From an uncultured Hyphomonas sp. (lineage in GTDB: Bacteria > Pseudomonadota > Alphaproteobacteria > Caulobacterales > Hyphomonadaceae): 64,000 bases of DNA. Numbering within the stretch: the stretch's first letter is position 1; each line of letters begins with the position of its first letter. The notes below the pieces were generated by a model, which worked only from the letters and a program-made list of their open reading frames with translations, was not told the origin of the DNA and ran no database searches. This document shows, piece after piece, positions 27,913-36,768 of this stretch. Location: positions 2,852,001-2,916,000 of the forward strand of contig NZ_OY782759.1 of assembly GCF_963678195.1 (NCBI RefSeq), read 5' to 3'. Both the position numbers and the translations under genes were made by a program.

Positions 27913-28266
27913 TCAGTCCACCTCGGGCTGCAGGTGATCCCGCTTGTCGCGGCCGAAGACCAGACGCATCAGCCAGTTCGGCGCAAACCGCTCAACCCGC
28001 GGATGCCGCGTGAGAATGCCTTCCATCCAGCGCCGTCCCCAGACCGAGTTCCGGCCGAGCAGGATCACCCCGATAATTGCCAGAGGCAGGCCAATGGGCA
28101 GGAATGGCGTAGCGATGCCGATCGGGATTGCCACCACAATATGCATCAACCCCAGCACTGCCAGCATCTGACGGAAAAGTCCCCCGACATGGCGGCGGGC
28201 CATATCAATCGGTTTTCGAAGCAGGCTGGCAGAGGTGTCAGTCATTGGGGGTTCGGTTGAGGACAT
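27913..28266 (-). CDS. small membrane protein, unknown function
   Basis: 117 residues. One long or two short hydrophobic segments at about 33-70 (MLAVLGLMHIVVAIPIGIATPFLPIGLPLAIIGVILLG), then a basic, Trp- and Arg-rich tail (RRWMEGILTRHPRVERFAPNWLMRLVFGRDKRD). It loosely resembles alphaproteobacterial PGPGW-type membrane proteins but lacks that motif. The ATG at 28245 is an alternative start; no strong ribosome site decides. No operon partner. Confidence 0.65.
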   Translation of the reverse strand: MSSTEPPMTDTSASLLRKPIDMARRHVGGLFRQMLAVLGLMHIVVAIPIGIATPFLPIGLPLAIIGVILLGRNSVWGRRWMEGILTRHPRVERFAPNWLMRLVFGRDKRDHLQPEVD

Positions 28267-28407
28267 GCAAAGGATATGGGTTCAGAGCAAATTCATTGCC
28301 AAGTAAAATCACCGGGATGTGTCCAAAGTCTGGCAACCGCGTTGCGTGGTTGCTACACATCTGCCTAGAAATGGACCGCCGGGTGGGCGCCGGACAGCGA
28401 GGCCAGA

Positions 28408-29778
28408 ATGAAATTGCAGTCCATTCAGGCGCTTCGGGGCCTCGCGGCGCTGCTGGTCGCCTTCGCTCACCTTCACATACTCGAACTGAAATCCATCGCC
28501 GACAACGGCCTGTCCGAGCAAGCGTGGACCGGAGGGCTGCTTCTCAATGGCTATGCCGGCGTTGACCTGTTCTTTGTTATCTCCGGCTTCATTATGGTTT
28601 TCGTCACGCGAAATACCGGATCTGGTCCCAGACAGGCGGCCGACTTCCTGTTTGCACGTGTTACGCGAATCTATCCGGTCTGGTGGGCATTCGCAGGGTG
28701 CATGACGATCTATGTGCTCACCGCACATGGCTTCTCGGGGCAAAGCCCTGCCTGGCTCAAGGCGACAAACGGCCAGCCAATGATTCCCTATCTGGTGAAA
28801 TCCTTTCTCCTGATCCCGCAGCCTGCCTTCCCGATTCTGAATGTCGGCTGGACTCTCGTACACGAGGTGTACTTCTATTTTGTCTTCACCTTGTTCCTGC
28901 TGTTGCCGCGCAGGCTGCTTCCGTTCTTGCTGGCTGCCTGGGCAACAATCGTAATCACAGGAACCGTGACGGGATATTCCCACCCCGCCGCGACGACATG
29001 GATCTCGCTGGCCCTGCACCCGATGACTCTGGAATTTATCCTCGGCGCGGCCACAGGACTCGCTGTAACAAACGGCCTGATCTGGCGCAGCGGCGTACTG
29101 ACCCTTGTGGCAACTCTCTGGCTGTTTGTGGCTTTATGTTATCATGGCGAGCAAACGCCTGCCCACATACATTGGGGCCGCGTGCTCTGGTATGGCCTCC
29201 CGGCCGCGTTGATGGTTTACGCGATCGCAGGCTTGGACATCCGCCACCGCCATGCATGGTTATTCCCTGCCCTCATTGGTGGCCTGGTGACGCTCGCACT
29301 TTACCAGATGACCGGGCTGGACAAGGACAGCGCTGACATTGCCCGGCGCGATGCAACCTTACTGTCCGTAACAGTCGGGGGCATTGCGATGCTTATCGTA
29401 ATCTGGTTCGGCTGGCTGTTGGGGCAAGGTGCTCCCGACCTTCTTTCCCGGATACGGTCATTCCTGAAACGATTACTTGCAGCCGCTGTGAAGCTTGGAG
29501 ACTGGTCGTTCTCGCTCTACCTCTGCCACCTGATCGTCCTGAGTGCCCTGCGCCGCTCTTTCGAGGTTCTCGGCCGGGCTGACAGTCTGGCACCATTCTT
29601 CCGACTGGGACATCCTGGCGCGCTTGATAACGTCCTCTTTGCCGTCATCGGGATGGTTCTGACCATCACAGCATCCTGGCTCAGCTACCGGATGTACGAA
29701 CACCCACTGACCATCCTGTTCGGGCGCCTGCGGAAAGTCCTGTTCCGCCGGGAACCGCCTGAGACGGCCCCGGCCTGA
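28408..29778 (+). CDS. acyltransferase 3 family membrane protein
   Basis: 456 residues, about 10 transmembrane segments. The N-terminus SIQALRGLAALLVAFAHLHILEL and the following GYAGVDLFFVISGFIMVFVT are the family motif (OafA/YrhL, exopolysaccharide or O-antigen acetylation). RITRIYPVWW and NVGWTLVHEVYFYFVF complete the pattern, where the His in the first helix (FAHLH) and the WxLxxE motif are catalytic. Also found in antibiotic and lipid modification. It probably acetylates a surface glycan. Ends 7 bp from the convergent gcvPB, with no terminator visible. Confidence 0.88.
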   Translation: MKLQSIQALRGLAALLVAFAHLHILELKSIADNGLSEQAWTGGLLLNGYAGVDLFFVISGFIMVFVTRNTGSGPRQAADFLFARVTRIYPVWWAFAGCMTIYVLTAHGFSGQSPAWLKATNGQPMIPYLVKSFLLIPQPAFPILNVGWTLVHEVYFYFVFTLFLLLPRRLLPFLLAAWATIVITGTVTGYSHPAATTWISLALHPMTLEFILGAATGLAVTNGLIWRSGVLTLVATLWLFVALCYHGEQTPAHIHWGRVLWYGLPAALMVYAIAGLDIRHRHAWLFPALIGGLVTLALYQMTGLDKDSADIARRDATLLSVTVGGIAMLIVIWFGWLLGQGAPDLLSRIRSFLKRLLAAAVKLGDWSFSLYLCHLIVLSALRRSFEVLGRADSLAPFFRLGHPGALDNVLFAVIGMVLTITASWLSYRMYEHPLTILFGRLRKVLFRREPPETAPA

Positions 29779-29785
29779 ACAATGC

Positions 29786-31360
29786 CTATTCGGCCGCAAC
29801 CGGAGGCGCGACCACCGGCTCTTCCCATTTGAGCACGGGCTTGCGTGCCGCTTTCGTCTCGTCGAGACGGCGCATCGGCGCAAGATAAGGCGCGCCTTTC
29901 AGCGCTTCGTCGCCCTGCGCAGCCCGGCGGGCGATGGATTCCAGCGAATCGCAGAAACGGTCCAGCTCCGCTTTCGATTCAGATTCCGTCGGCTCGATCA
30001 GCATGGCGCCGTGCACAACCAGCGGGAAATACATCGTCATCGGATGGTATCCCTCGTCGATCAGCGCCTTGGCGATGTCGATTGTCTCGATGCCTTCAGC
30101 CGTGAACGCATCCGAGAACAGCGCTTCGTGCATGCAATAGCCTTCAAACGGCGCGGTCATCACGCTCTTGAGGCGCGCCTGGACATAGTTGGCGTTCAGC
30201 ACGGCATCTTCCGACGCCTGTTTCAGGCCATCGGCGCCGTGGCTGAGAATGTAGGTCAGCGCCCGCACGAACATGCCCATCTGGCCATGGAAGGCTGCCA
30301 TGCGGCCAAAGCTTTCTGACGCCTCGCCCTCGATGTCCTCGACAAGGCGGAACATGCCGTCGGCATCCTTCACCACGAACGGCACCGGTGCATAGGGCGC
30401 CAGCGCTTCGGACAGGACCGTCGGGCCAGAGCCGGGGCCACCGCCGCCATGCGGGGTAGAGAAAGTCTTGTGCAGATTGATGTGCATCGCATCGATGCCG
30501 AGATCGCCCGGGCGCACCCGGCCGACGATGGCGTTGAAGTTCGCCCCGTCGCAATAGAAATATCCGCCCGCCTCATGGATCAGGTCGGCGATTTCCTTGA
30601 TATCGGTTTCAAACAGGCCGCACGTATTCGGATTGGTCAGCATGATGCCGGCAATGTCGTCAGACTTTTCCAGCTTCGCTTTCAGGTCATCCATATCGAC
30701 CCGGCCGCGTTTGTTGGCCTTAATCTCATCGACCACGAAGCCGCACTGGACAGCGGTCGCCGGGTTCGTTCCGTGGGCAGACTCCGGCACCAGAACACGC
30801 TTGCGCGTTTCCACTTCGCCGCGCGCGATCAGCGCCTGGCGGATCGTCATCATGCCGCAGAACTCGCCATGCGCGCCGGCCTTCGGACTCATCGCCACGG
30901 CGGGCATGTTGGTCAGTGTCTTCAGCCAGGTCGCCAGTTCGTCGATCAGCTCCAGCGCGCCCTGAACAGTCGCCTGCGGCTGCAGCGGGTGGATGTCACC
31001 AAAGCCCGGCAGGCGCGCGATCTTCTCATTGAGACGCGGATTGTGCTTCATCGTGCAGCTGCCCAGCGGGAACAGGCCAAGGTCGATGGCATAGTTCTTC
31101 TGGCTGAGGCGCATATAGTGGCGCACCGCCTGCGGCTCGGACAGGCCCGGCAGGCCGGTCGGCTGCTTGCGCGCCACGCCGCCAAGACGGTTCTTAGTGC
31201 CTTTCGGCGCCGGCAGGTCGACGCCGGTCGTCTCCGGCGTGCCGATCTCGAAGATCAGACCTTCCGCCTGCAGAAGACCACGCGATCCGGAAACGGTTTC
31301 AATGGAAGACATGGAGACAGACTCCGGAGTGGTGGGACGGCCCTGTGTGTTCATGGTCAT
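29786..31360 (-). CDS. gcvPB: glycine dehydrogenase (decarboxylating) subunit 2
   Basis: 524 residues. P-protein subunit that decarboxylates glycine on PLP and transfers the aminomethyl group to lipoyl-GcvH. The PLP Lys is in NLHKTFSTPHGGGGPG (Lys298), with CDGANFNAIVGRVRPGDLG upstream of it. The start ATG at 31360 shares a base with the gcvPA stop (TGATG), typical of the split alphaproteobacterial P-protein. Last gene of the glycine cleavage operon. Confidence 0.96.
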   Translation of the reverse strand: MTMNTQGRPTTPESVSMSSIETVSGSRGLLQAEGLIFEIGTPETTGVDLPAPKGTKNRLGGVARKQPTGLPGLSEPQAVRHYMRLSQKNYAIDLGLFPLGSCTMKHNPRLNEKIARLPGFGDIHPLQPQATVQGALELIDELATWLKTLTNMPAVAMSPKAGAHGEFCGMMTIRQALIARGEVETRKRVLVPESAHGTNPATAVQCGFVVDEIKANKRGRVDMDDLKAKLEKSDDIAGIMLTNPNTCGLFETDIKEIADLIHEAGGYFYCDGANFNAIVGRVRPGDLGIDAMHINLHKTFSTPHGGGGPGSGPTVLSEALAPYAPVPFVVKDADGMFRLVEDIEGEASESFGRMAAFHGQMGMFVRALTYILSHGADGLKQASEDAVLNANYVQARLKSVMTAPFEGYCMHEALFSDAFTAEGIETIDIAKALIDEGYHPMTMYFPLVVHGAMLIEPTESESKAELDRFCDSLESIARRAAQGDEALKGAPYLAPMRRLDETKAARKPVLKWEEPVVAPPVAAE

Positions 31361-32703
31361 CAGATGATCTCCTTCAGGGCGGCGGCGTAAGCGGCGATGT
31401 CTTCCGGCGTGGTGCACTCGGTGGCGGCGCAGAGGATGACGTCGCCCAGATGGTCGCCCGGGAACAGGCGGCTAGCCCGGACGCCGCCGACAATGCCGGC
31501 TTCGTCCAGCATGGCGAGGACCGCTTCGGCATTCACGGGCATGCGGAATGCGAACTCGTTGAAGAAACGCGGCGTGAGGATCTCGACGCCTTCCACTTCG
31601 CTGAGCGCGTCCGCCAGATCGCAGGCGGCCTCATGGTTCAGCACGGCCAGTTGCTCCAGCCCCTTTCCGCCCAGCAGCGTCATGTGCGCGGTGAATGCCA
31701 GCGTGCAAAGCCCGGAATTGGTGCAGATGTTCGACGTCGCCTTGTCGCGGCGGATATGCTGCTCGCGCGTCGAAAGCGTCAGCACGAAGCCGCGCTTGCC
31801 ATCGGCGTCGGTCGTCTCCCCGCAAAGCCGCCCCGGCATCTGGCGCACAAGTTTCTGCGTACAGGCGAAGAGGCCAACATAAGGCCCGCCAAAGTTCAGG
31901 CCGTTGCCGATGGACTGGCCTTCGCCGACGGCGATGTCCGCTCCCATTTCACCGGGCGGCGTGACGAGGCCAAGCGAGACCGCTTCGGTGAACACCGACA
32001 CGAGCAGCGCGCCCTTGCCATGCGCCGCTTCGGCCACCGGCGAGAGGTCTGTCACGGTGCCGAACGTATTCGGCGACTGGCCGATCACGCAGGCCGTCTG
32101 ATCGTCCACAGCATCGGCCAGTGCCAGTTCGCCGTCGATGGCATGCTCCAGCTGCACGACCTCAATGCCCTGCGCCTCGCACAGCATTTTCGTGGCCGCG
32201 GCATAGTGCGGGTGCAGGCCGCCGGAGAGGATCACCTTCTTGCGGCGCGTCGCCCGCGTCGCCATCACAGCCGCTTCGGCGCAGGCGGTCGAGCCGTCAT
32301 ACATGGAGGCGTTGGCAACATCCATTGCGGTGAGAGCCGCGACCTGGGTCTGGAATTCGAACAGGGTCTGCAGCGTGCCCTGCGCGATCTCCGGCTGGTA
32401 AGGCGTATAGGTCGTCAGGAATTCGGAACGCTGGATGACCATATCCACGCTGGCTGGCACATGGTGCTTGTAAGCTCCGGCGCCGACGAAGAACGGGCCG
32501 GACGAAGCCGCGCGGTTCTTCGCGGCAAGCTTCGACATGTGCCGCTCGACGGCGAGTTCCCCCTGATGGTCCGGCAGGCCGTCCACCGTGCCGTGCAGGC
32601 GGGCACTCTCGGGAACATCCGCATAAAAATCATCGACCGACTTCGCGCCGATCGTTTTCAGCATGTCTGTGCGGTCGTCCGCTGTCAGGGGGAGGTATCG
32701 CAT
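31360..32703 (-). CDS. gcvPA: glycine dehydrogenase (decarboxylating) subunit 1
   Basis: 447 residues. Partner half of the P-protein. Features such as [18 protein letters not shown] at the start, [46 protein letters not shown] and [23 protein letters not shown] are characteristic. The start at 32703 is preferred over an upstream ATG that would overlap gcvH. Followed directly by gcvPB. Confidence 0.96.
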   Translation of the reverse strand: MRYLPLTADDRTDMLKTIGAKSVDDFYADVPESARLHGTVDGLPDHQGELAVERHMSKLAAKNRAASSGPFFVGAGAYKHHVPASVDMVIQRSEFLTTYTPYQPEIAQGTLQTLFEFQTQVAALTAMDVANASMYDGSTACAEAAVMATRATRRKKVILSGGLHPHYAAATKMLCEAQGIEVVQLEHAIDGELALADAVDDQTACVIGQSPNTFGTVTDLSPVAEAAHGKGALLVSVFTEAVSLGLVTPPGEMGADIAVGEGQSIGNGLNFGGPYVGLFACTQKLVRQMPGRLCGETTDADGKRGFVLTLSTREQHIRRDKATSNICTNSGLCTLAFTAHMTLLGGKGLEQLAVLNHEAACDLADALSEVEGVEILTPRFFNEFAFRMPVNAEAVLAMLDEAGIVGGVRASRLFPGDHLGDVILCAATECTTPEDIAAYAAALKEII

Positions 32704-32732
32704 TCCGGTACTCCGTCTGTGAGGCTCCGGCC

Positions 32733-33122
32733 TCAGAGGTTTTCGCAATAGGCCTTGTAGGCAGCCTCATCCATCAGGCCGGCAATCTCGGCGCCGTCCT
32801 TGATTTCGAGGACGCAGAACCAGCCTTTTTCGGTCGGGGATTCGTTCACCGTCTCCGGCTTGTCGCCGAGCGCCGGATTGACCTCGACCACTTTGCCGTG
32901 GATCGGCGCGTAGACGTCCGAGGCGGCCTTTACAGACTCGACAACGGCCATGTCGTCGCCCGGTGCGAACTCGGCGCCGACATCCGGCAGTTCAACGAAA
33001 ACGATGTCGCCGAGCGCGTTTTCGGCATAGTGCGTGATGCCCACGGTGGCGAGGTCATTGTGAACCGTCACCCATTCATGGTCCGTGGTGTAGAAGGTCG
33101 TCGGCTGTGTGTAGCGGGTCAT
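32733..33122 (-). CDS. gcvH: glycine cleavage system H protein
   Basis: 129 residues, usual length. Carries the lipoyl arm that shuttles the aminomethyl group between P, T and L proteins. The lipoylated Lys65 lies in [17 protein letters not shown], preceded by [32 protein letters not shown]. Sits 12 bp after gcvT and 29 bp before gcvPA. Confidence 0.97.
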   Translation of the reverse strand: MTRYTQPTTFYTTDHEWVTVHNDLATVGITHYAENALGDIVFVELPDVGAEFAPGDDMAVVESVKAASDVYAPIHGKVVEVNPALGDKPETVNESPTEKGWFCVLEIKDGAEIAGLMDEAAYKAYCENL

Positions 33123-33134
33123 GGGGTCTGGCTC

Positions 33135-34292
33135 CTATCGCTTATAATTATGCGGAACAAAGGGAAGGTCGGCGACGACGGCCGGGCGCGCCTTGCCGCG
33201 CACCATCAGCTGGACTTCGGTGCCGGGTTCAATATGGGCGCTGGCGATATACCCCATGGCGACCGGATGGCCGACCGTGGGGCCGAAACCGCCCGACGTG
33301 ACCACGCCGACTTTCTCGTCACCGATGAAGATTTCCGTGCCTTCGCGGGCCGGGGCACGCTCCAACGGCTTGATGCCGACGCGCTTGCGCGCCGGGCTTT
33401 CTCTCCGCTCACGGAGAATGCGTTCGGCGCCGGGAAAATCGCCCGCCTCGCGGCGGCGCTTCTGGATCACCCAGCCAAGGTCCGCTTCGATGGGCGACGT
33501 CGCCGGATCGAGATCATGCCCGTACAGGCAGAGCCCCGCTTCAAGGCGCAGCGAGTCCCGCGCGCCGAGGCCGATCGGCTTCACGCGCTCATCCGTCAGC
33601 ATTTCCTTCACCAGCGGAATGCCGGCTTCCGGTTTCACCAGAACTTCGAACCCGTCCTCGCCGGTATAGCCGCAGCGAGAGACGATGCAGCGCGTGCCGT
33701 TCAGTTCGAACGGCATGTGGTGCATGAATTTCAGGTCTTCACAGCCGGGGAAGAAATCCTTCATGACGTCAGCCGCTTCAGGGCCCTGAAGGGCAAACAG
33801 GATGCGGTCGTCGGCGCGGGTCAGCACGGCGCGGCCGGCGAGTTTCTTCTCGAAGATGCCCCAGTCCTGCTCCTTCATCGCGCCGTTGACGACGATGTAG
33901 AGGCTGCCCTGCGCCTCATCGCCGATCGGGCGGGTGATGATCAGGTCGTCCAGAATGCCGCCGTCTTCGTTCAGCAGCACAGTGAGCCGGGCCTGGCCGG
34001 GCTTCAGGCTGGTGATGTCGCTGGGCACGAGTTCCTCAACCATCGCGGCGATCTTCGCGTGGGCTTCATCGCCGCCGCCGATTCCGTCTTCGAGGGTGAG
34101 GAAGCACGGGCCCATATGGGAGACGTCGAACAGGCCGGCATGGGCCCGCGTCCAGTTGTGCTCTTCCATCACGCCGTCCGGGAACTGGACCGGCATTTCA
34201 TAGCCGGCAAACGGCACAAGCTTCGCCCCGCAGTCTTCGTGCAGGTCATAAAGCGGGGTCCGCTTCAGTGTCTCGGTGGTTGTCTCACCCAT
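33135..34292 (-). CDS. gcvT: aminomethyltransferase (glycine cleavage T protein)
   Basis: 385 residues from the ATG at 34292. Releases ammonia and transfers the methylene group to tetrahydrofolate. Key stretches: KLVPFAGYEMPVQFPDGVMEEHNWTRAHAGLFDVSHMG, the folate-binding SRCGYTGEDGFEVLV, and the C-terminal TSGGFGPTVGHPVAMGYI. First gene of gcvT-gcvH-gcvPA-gcvPB; a tandem glycine riboswitch lies in its leader, about 50 bases upstream. Confidence 0.96.
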   Translation of the reverse strand: MGETTTETLKRTPLYDLHEDCGAKLVPFAGYEMPVQFPDGVMEEHNWTRAHAGLFDVSHMGPCFLTLEDGIGGGDEAHAKIAAMVEELVPSDITSLKPGQARLTVLLNEDGGILDDLIITRPIGDEAQGSLYIVVNGAMKEQDWGIFEKKLAGRAVLTRADDRILFALQGPEAADVMKDFFPGCEDLKFMHHMPFELNGTRCIVSRCGYTGEDGFEVLVKPEAGIPLVKEMLTDERVKPIGLGARDSLRLEAGLCLYGHDLDPATSPIEADLGWVIQKRRREAGDFPGAERILRERRESPARKRVGIKPLERAPAREGTEIFIGDEKVGVVTSGGFGPTVGHPVAMGYIASAHIEPGTEVQLMVRGKARPAVVADLPFVPHNYKR

Positions 34293-34342
34293 AGGCGCCC
34301 TCATCACAGGAGACGTCAGCGGCCATGGCCGCATTTTCGTCG

Positions 34343-34526
34343 CCCCCGCTGTCTCGGCGCCTGAGAGATTCCGCCCGCGAACTCCGGGCTTGCTCCTTCG
34401 GCGAGGTGGCGCCAGACGGCCCGCCTCTTTCCAGCGTGTTGGTTCTCTCCCGGCCCTTTTGCCTGAGCGTTTCCGGGGCGGTTGCGCCTTCGGCGGCGGG
34501 GTTTGATACCCGCTCTCTCCCGGGAG
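34343..34526 (-). promoter_or_regulatory. tandem glycine riboswitch
   Basis: In the gcvT leader, read on the minus strand, two glycine aptamers are visible. The first (about 34526-34440) begins GGGAGAGAGCGGG and contains the conserved CGCCGAAGGCGCAA, AAACGCTCAGGCAAAAGG and GGAGAGAACC. The second (about 34432-34348) starts GGAAAGAGGCGGG and contains CGCCGAAGGAGCAAGCCCG, CGGAATCTCTCAGGCG and GACAGCGGGGGCGAC. Such double aptamers switch on glycine cleavage genes when glycine is abundant. The 50 bases up to the gcvT start hold a 14-bp perfect palindrome (34319-34332, GCGGCCATGGCCGC), a likely expression-platform hairpin; no U-tract follows it. Confidence 0.95.
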
Positions 34527-34636
34527 GAACTGAACTGTCCCCCTGCTAGCGTGGAATCATGAGGCCAGCAAGCGCGCAGAGATGCCGAACCTGCGCAATC
34601 CACAGGCCTGCCGCGGTTTAAGGCACCCGCCGCCGC

Positions 34637-35659
34637 CTATTCCATCCGGCGCAGCGTGAACAGGACGGGTTGGTGATCGGTGTATTGGAAGCCGAGATCG
34701 AAGCCCTTCGCCGATTCGACCACCACATTCGGCGACAGCAGGAGGCCATCGATATTGGTCGTGTAGTTCCGGCCCGCCTGATAAGGCTGCTCATTCGTGC
34801 GAACGCTCGGTACAGCCGGATCGATTGCCAGCTGCCAGCCCTCTTTCAGTTCTTCCCACGGGAAGTCATGGATCCAGAACTGAGCGGAATCGTCTGCCGT
34901 ATAGGCGAAATCTGTCGGCGCGAGGCGCATGTTCCAGTCGCCGCCCACGGCGACGGCCTTGCCCTGCTGGTAGTAGCTGTCGGCCAGATCCAGCACTTCG
35001 CGGACCTGCGTCATCCTTGTGTTCGCCCCCTCATCAAAGGCCGAGAGGTGGACATTGATCAGCACCCAGGCCTGGCCTGACACGTCCAGCTCCGTCACCT
35101 GCACATGATAGCGCCGCTTGATGAAGCCCATGATCGTGCCGGGCTCTTCAGCAATCCTGACAATCTCCGTCGGTTCATGCGCCACCCGCATGAAAGTGCC
35201 GAGGCCATGCTTCAGCGACATCGGCCCCGGAAAGAAGCGCGTGCGGATATCCGAGGAGAAGAACATCGAATAATCGGCCAGCGTGTCCTTCACGCCGCCC
35301 AGCACATCGACGCCCATGGTCAGGAAGCCCGGCCCGGCCAGTTCCTGCATCAGCACGACATCCGGCTCGGCCTGTTTCAGCACGCCCTGGATGCCGGCGA
35401 GGTTCTTCTTCACCACATCCTTGCCGGGCGGGCGCAGCATCTCGCCGCCATCGGCCTTGAAGTCCGATTCCTCGCCGAGGCCCGCATAGCCGATGTTCCA
35501 GACCATGACATAAAGCGGCTCATGCGCCGGCGGCGACTGGTCGGCCGGTGTGGCGACCTTGGTCGGAATGGTTTTGTCGGACAAGGTCACGCACCCCGCA
35601 AGCAACAGATAGACCAGCGCTAACGTAAACAGGACGAGCGGTATATAGAAGCCTCGCAT
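34637..35659 (-). CDS. endonuclease/exonuclease/phosphatase-family lipoprotein
   Basis: 340 residues. Signal and lipobox MRGFYIPLVLFTLALVYLLLAGC make it a membrane-anchored, extracytoplasmic protein. The domain shows MVWNIGYAGLG (Asn), VVLMQELAG (catalytic Glu), INVHLSAFDEG, AVGGDWNMRLAP (Asp/Asn) and YTDHQPVLFTL (Asp-His), the full set of DNase I-like active-site motifs. The family includes nucleases, phosphatases and sphingomyelinases; the substrate is unknown. Its start overlaps by one base the stop of the upstream membrane protein, so they are coupled. Confidence 0.88.
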   Translation of the reverse strand: MRGFYIPLVLFTLALVYLLLAGCVTLSDKTIPTKVATPADQSPPAHEPLYVMVWNIGYAGLGEESDFKADGGEMLRPPGKDVVKKNLAGIQGVLKQAEPDVVLMQELAGPGFLTMGVDVLGGVKDTLADYSMFFSSDIRTRFFPGPMSLKHGLGTFMRVAHEPTEIVRIAEEPGTIMGFIKRRYHVQVTELDVSGQAWVLINVHLSAFDEGANTRMTQVREVLDLADSYYQQGKAVAVGGDWNMRLAPTDFAYTADDSAQFWIHDFPWEELKEGWQLAIDPAVPSVRTNEQPYQAGRNYTTNIDGLLLSPNVVVESAKGFDLGFQYTDHQPVLFTLRRME

Positions 35660-36672
35660 CAGTGACCTGCCGCCGTCGTTGCTTCACCGGGACTTTCATC
35701 CGCCTCGGGACGGTTGAATTGCTGTGCAACCCATTGCGCGAGCCCCAGCGCTGCCGCCACGCCGCCCCATTCGCTGGAAATCCGGCTGACAAAGCTGAGC
35801 AGCGACTTCTGGTCCATCATCTCAACCATGATTTCCGAGTACCGGATGACATAATCGGGATGCATCCGGGCTGCCTGAGGGCGCAGCGCTGCCATGGCAT
35901 CGACATATTGGGTAATCACCGCGGAATAATTGCCAATATAAGTCCAGATCCCCACAGCCAGCACGGCCATAAGGCCAATCAGGGTGGAGATCATCGTCAG
36001 CAGCACGGCATTGTTGATGAACAGGCTGCGCAGCGGCGTCAGCCGGATTGCCAGATTGATGGCGAAGATCCCGGCCATGAACATGAACACCGGCGTCATG
36101 CTCTCTTCCGCCACGGTCAGGAGGGACTGCATGTCGAGATAGGAAAACTCGATGCTGCGGATGAGGTCGCCATTCCCCGCGACGGGCCCGGCGGGCAGGC
36201 CGGCAATCGCTGCATCCGCCAGCGATGAAAGGTTCTGCGTGTCGGCCATCGCCTGCATCACCAGAAGCGCCACAACCACAGCGCCGACGGCAAAGACGAT
36301 CAGGCTGTAAACGCCATAGACCAAATAGGTGAAAAACAGGCGCCAGCGCTCGTCCGGATCGGCGGCAAACGCCGTTCGGATGCCGTGGATGTAGACAACG
36401 AGGCCGACGAAAATCGCCGCCGACACCACAGGCACCGGATGGTCCGCAAACAGCCCGCCAAGGCTGACATCTTTCCCGGCGCTGTCGATCAGCCAGACCA
36501 TCGCCGCCGCGAAGCTGACGATGGCGATCTCGCCATAGGCCCCGCTGGTGCGGCGGACCGTCTTGCCGACCCGGAAGCGCAGCGAATGCCGCTTCACCCA
36601 GATCGGACCGGCGATAACGTAGGCCAGCACGACCGTCGCGATCGCCACCAGCCAGGCAATAAGAAGGATCAA
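35659..36672 (-). CDS. multi-spanning membrane protein, unknown function
   Basis: 337 residues. Hydrophobic segments at about 1-22 (MILLIAWLVAIATVVLAYVIA), 50-65, 80-97, 118-145 (YLVYGVYSLIVFAVGAVVVALLVMQ), 195-215 and 225-250 (FINNAVLLTMISTLIGLMAVLAVGI), with a soluble loop around 150-195 (LPAGPVAGNGDLIRSIEFSYL) and a C-terminal PE/D-rich tail. No recognised family. It is translationally coupled to the nuclease-like lipoprotein downstream, suggesting a shared envelope function. Confidence 0.75.
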   Translation of the reverse strand: MILLIAWLVAIATVVLAYVIAGPIWVKRHSLRFRVGKTVRRTSGAYGEIAIVSFAAAMVWLIDSAGKDVSLGGLFADHPVPVVSAAIFVGLVVYIHGIRTAFAADPDERWRLFFTYLVYGVYSLIVFAVGAVVVALLVMQAMADTQNLSSLADAAIAGLPAGPVAGNGDLIRSIEFSYLDMQSLLTVAEESMTPVFMFMAGIFAINLAIRLTPLRSLFINNAVLLTMISTLIGLMAVLAVGIWTYIGNYSAVITQYVDAMAALRPQAARMHPDYVIRYSEIMVEMMDQKSLLSFVSRISSEWGGVAAALGLAQWVAQQFNRPEADESPGEATTAAGH

Positions 36673-36768
36673 ACCGGAACTCCCCGCTGAGTCACCTCAC
36701 CTGTCCTGTAGTGATCGCACAAGGCAGCGCCAGATGGCAATCGCCGGATTGGCCCTTCGGCGTTCCGT

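Noticed and set aside
32898-34364. 488-codon plus-strand frame
   Set aside because: Antisense to gcvH and gcvT; no recognised domain.
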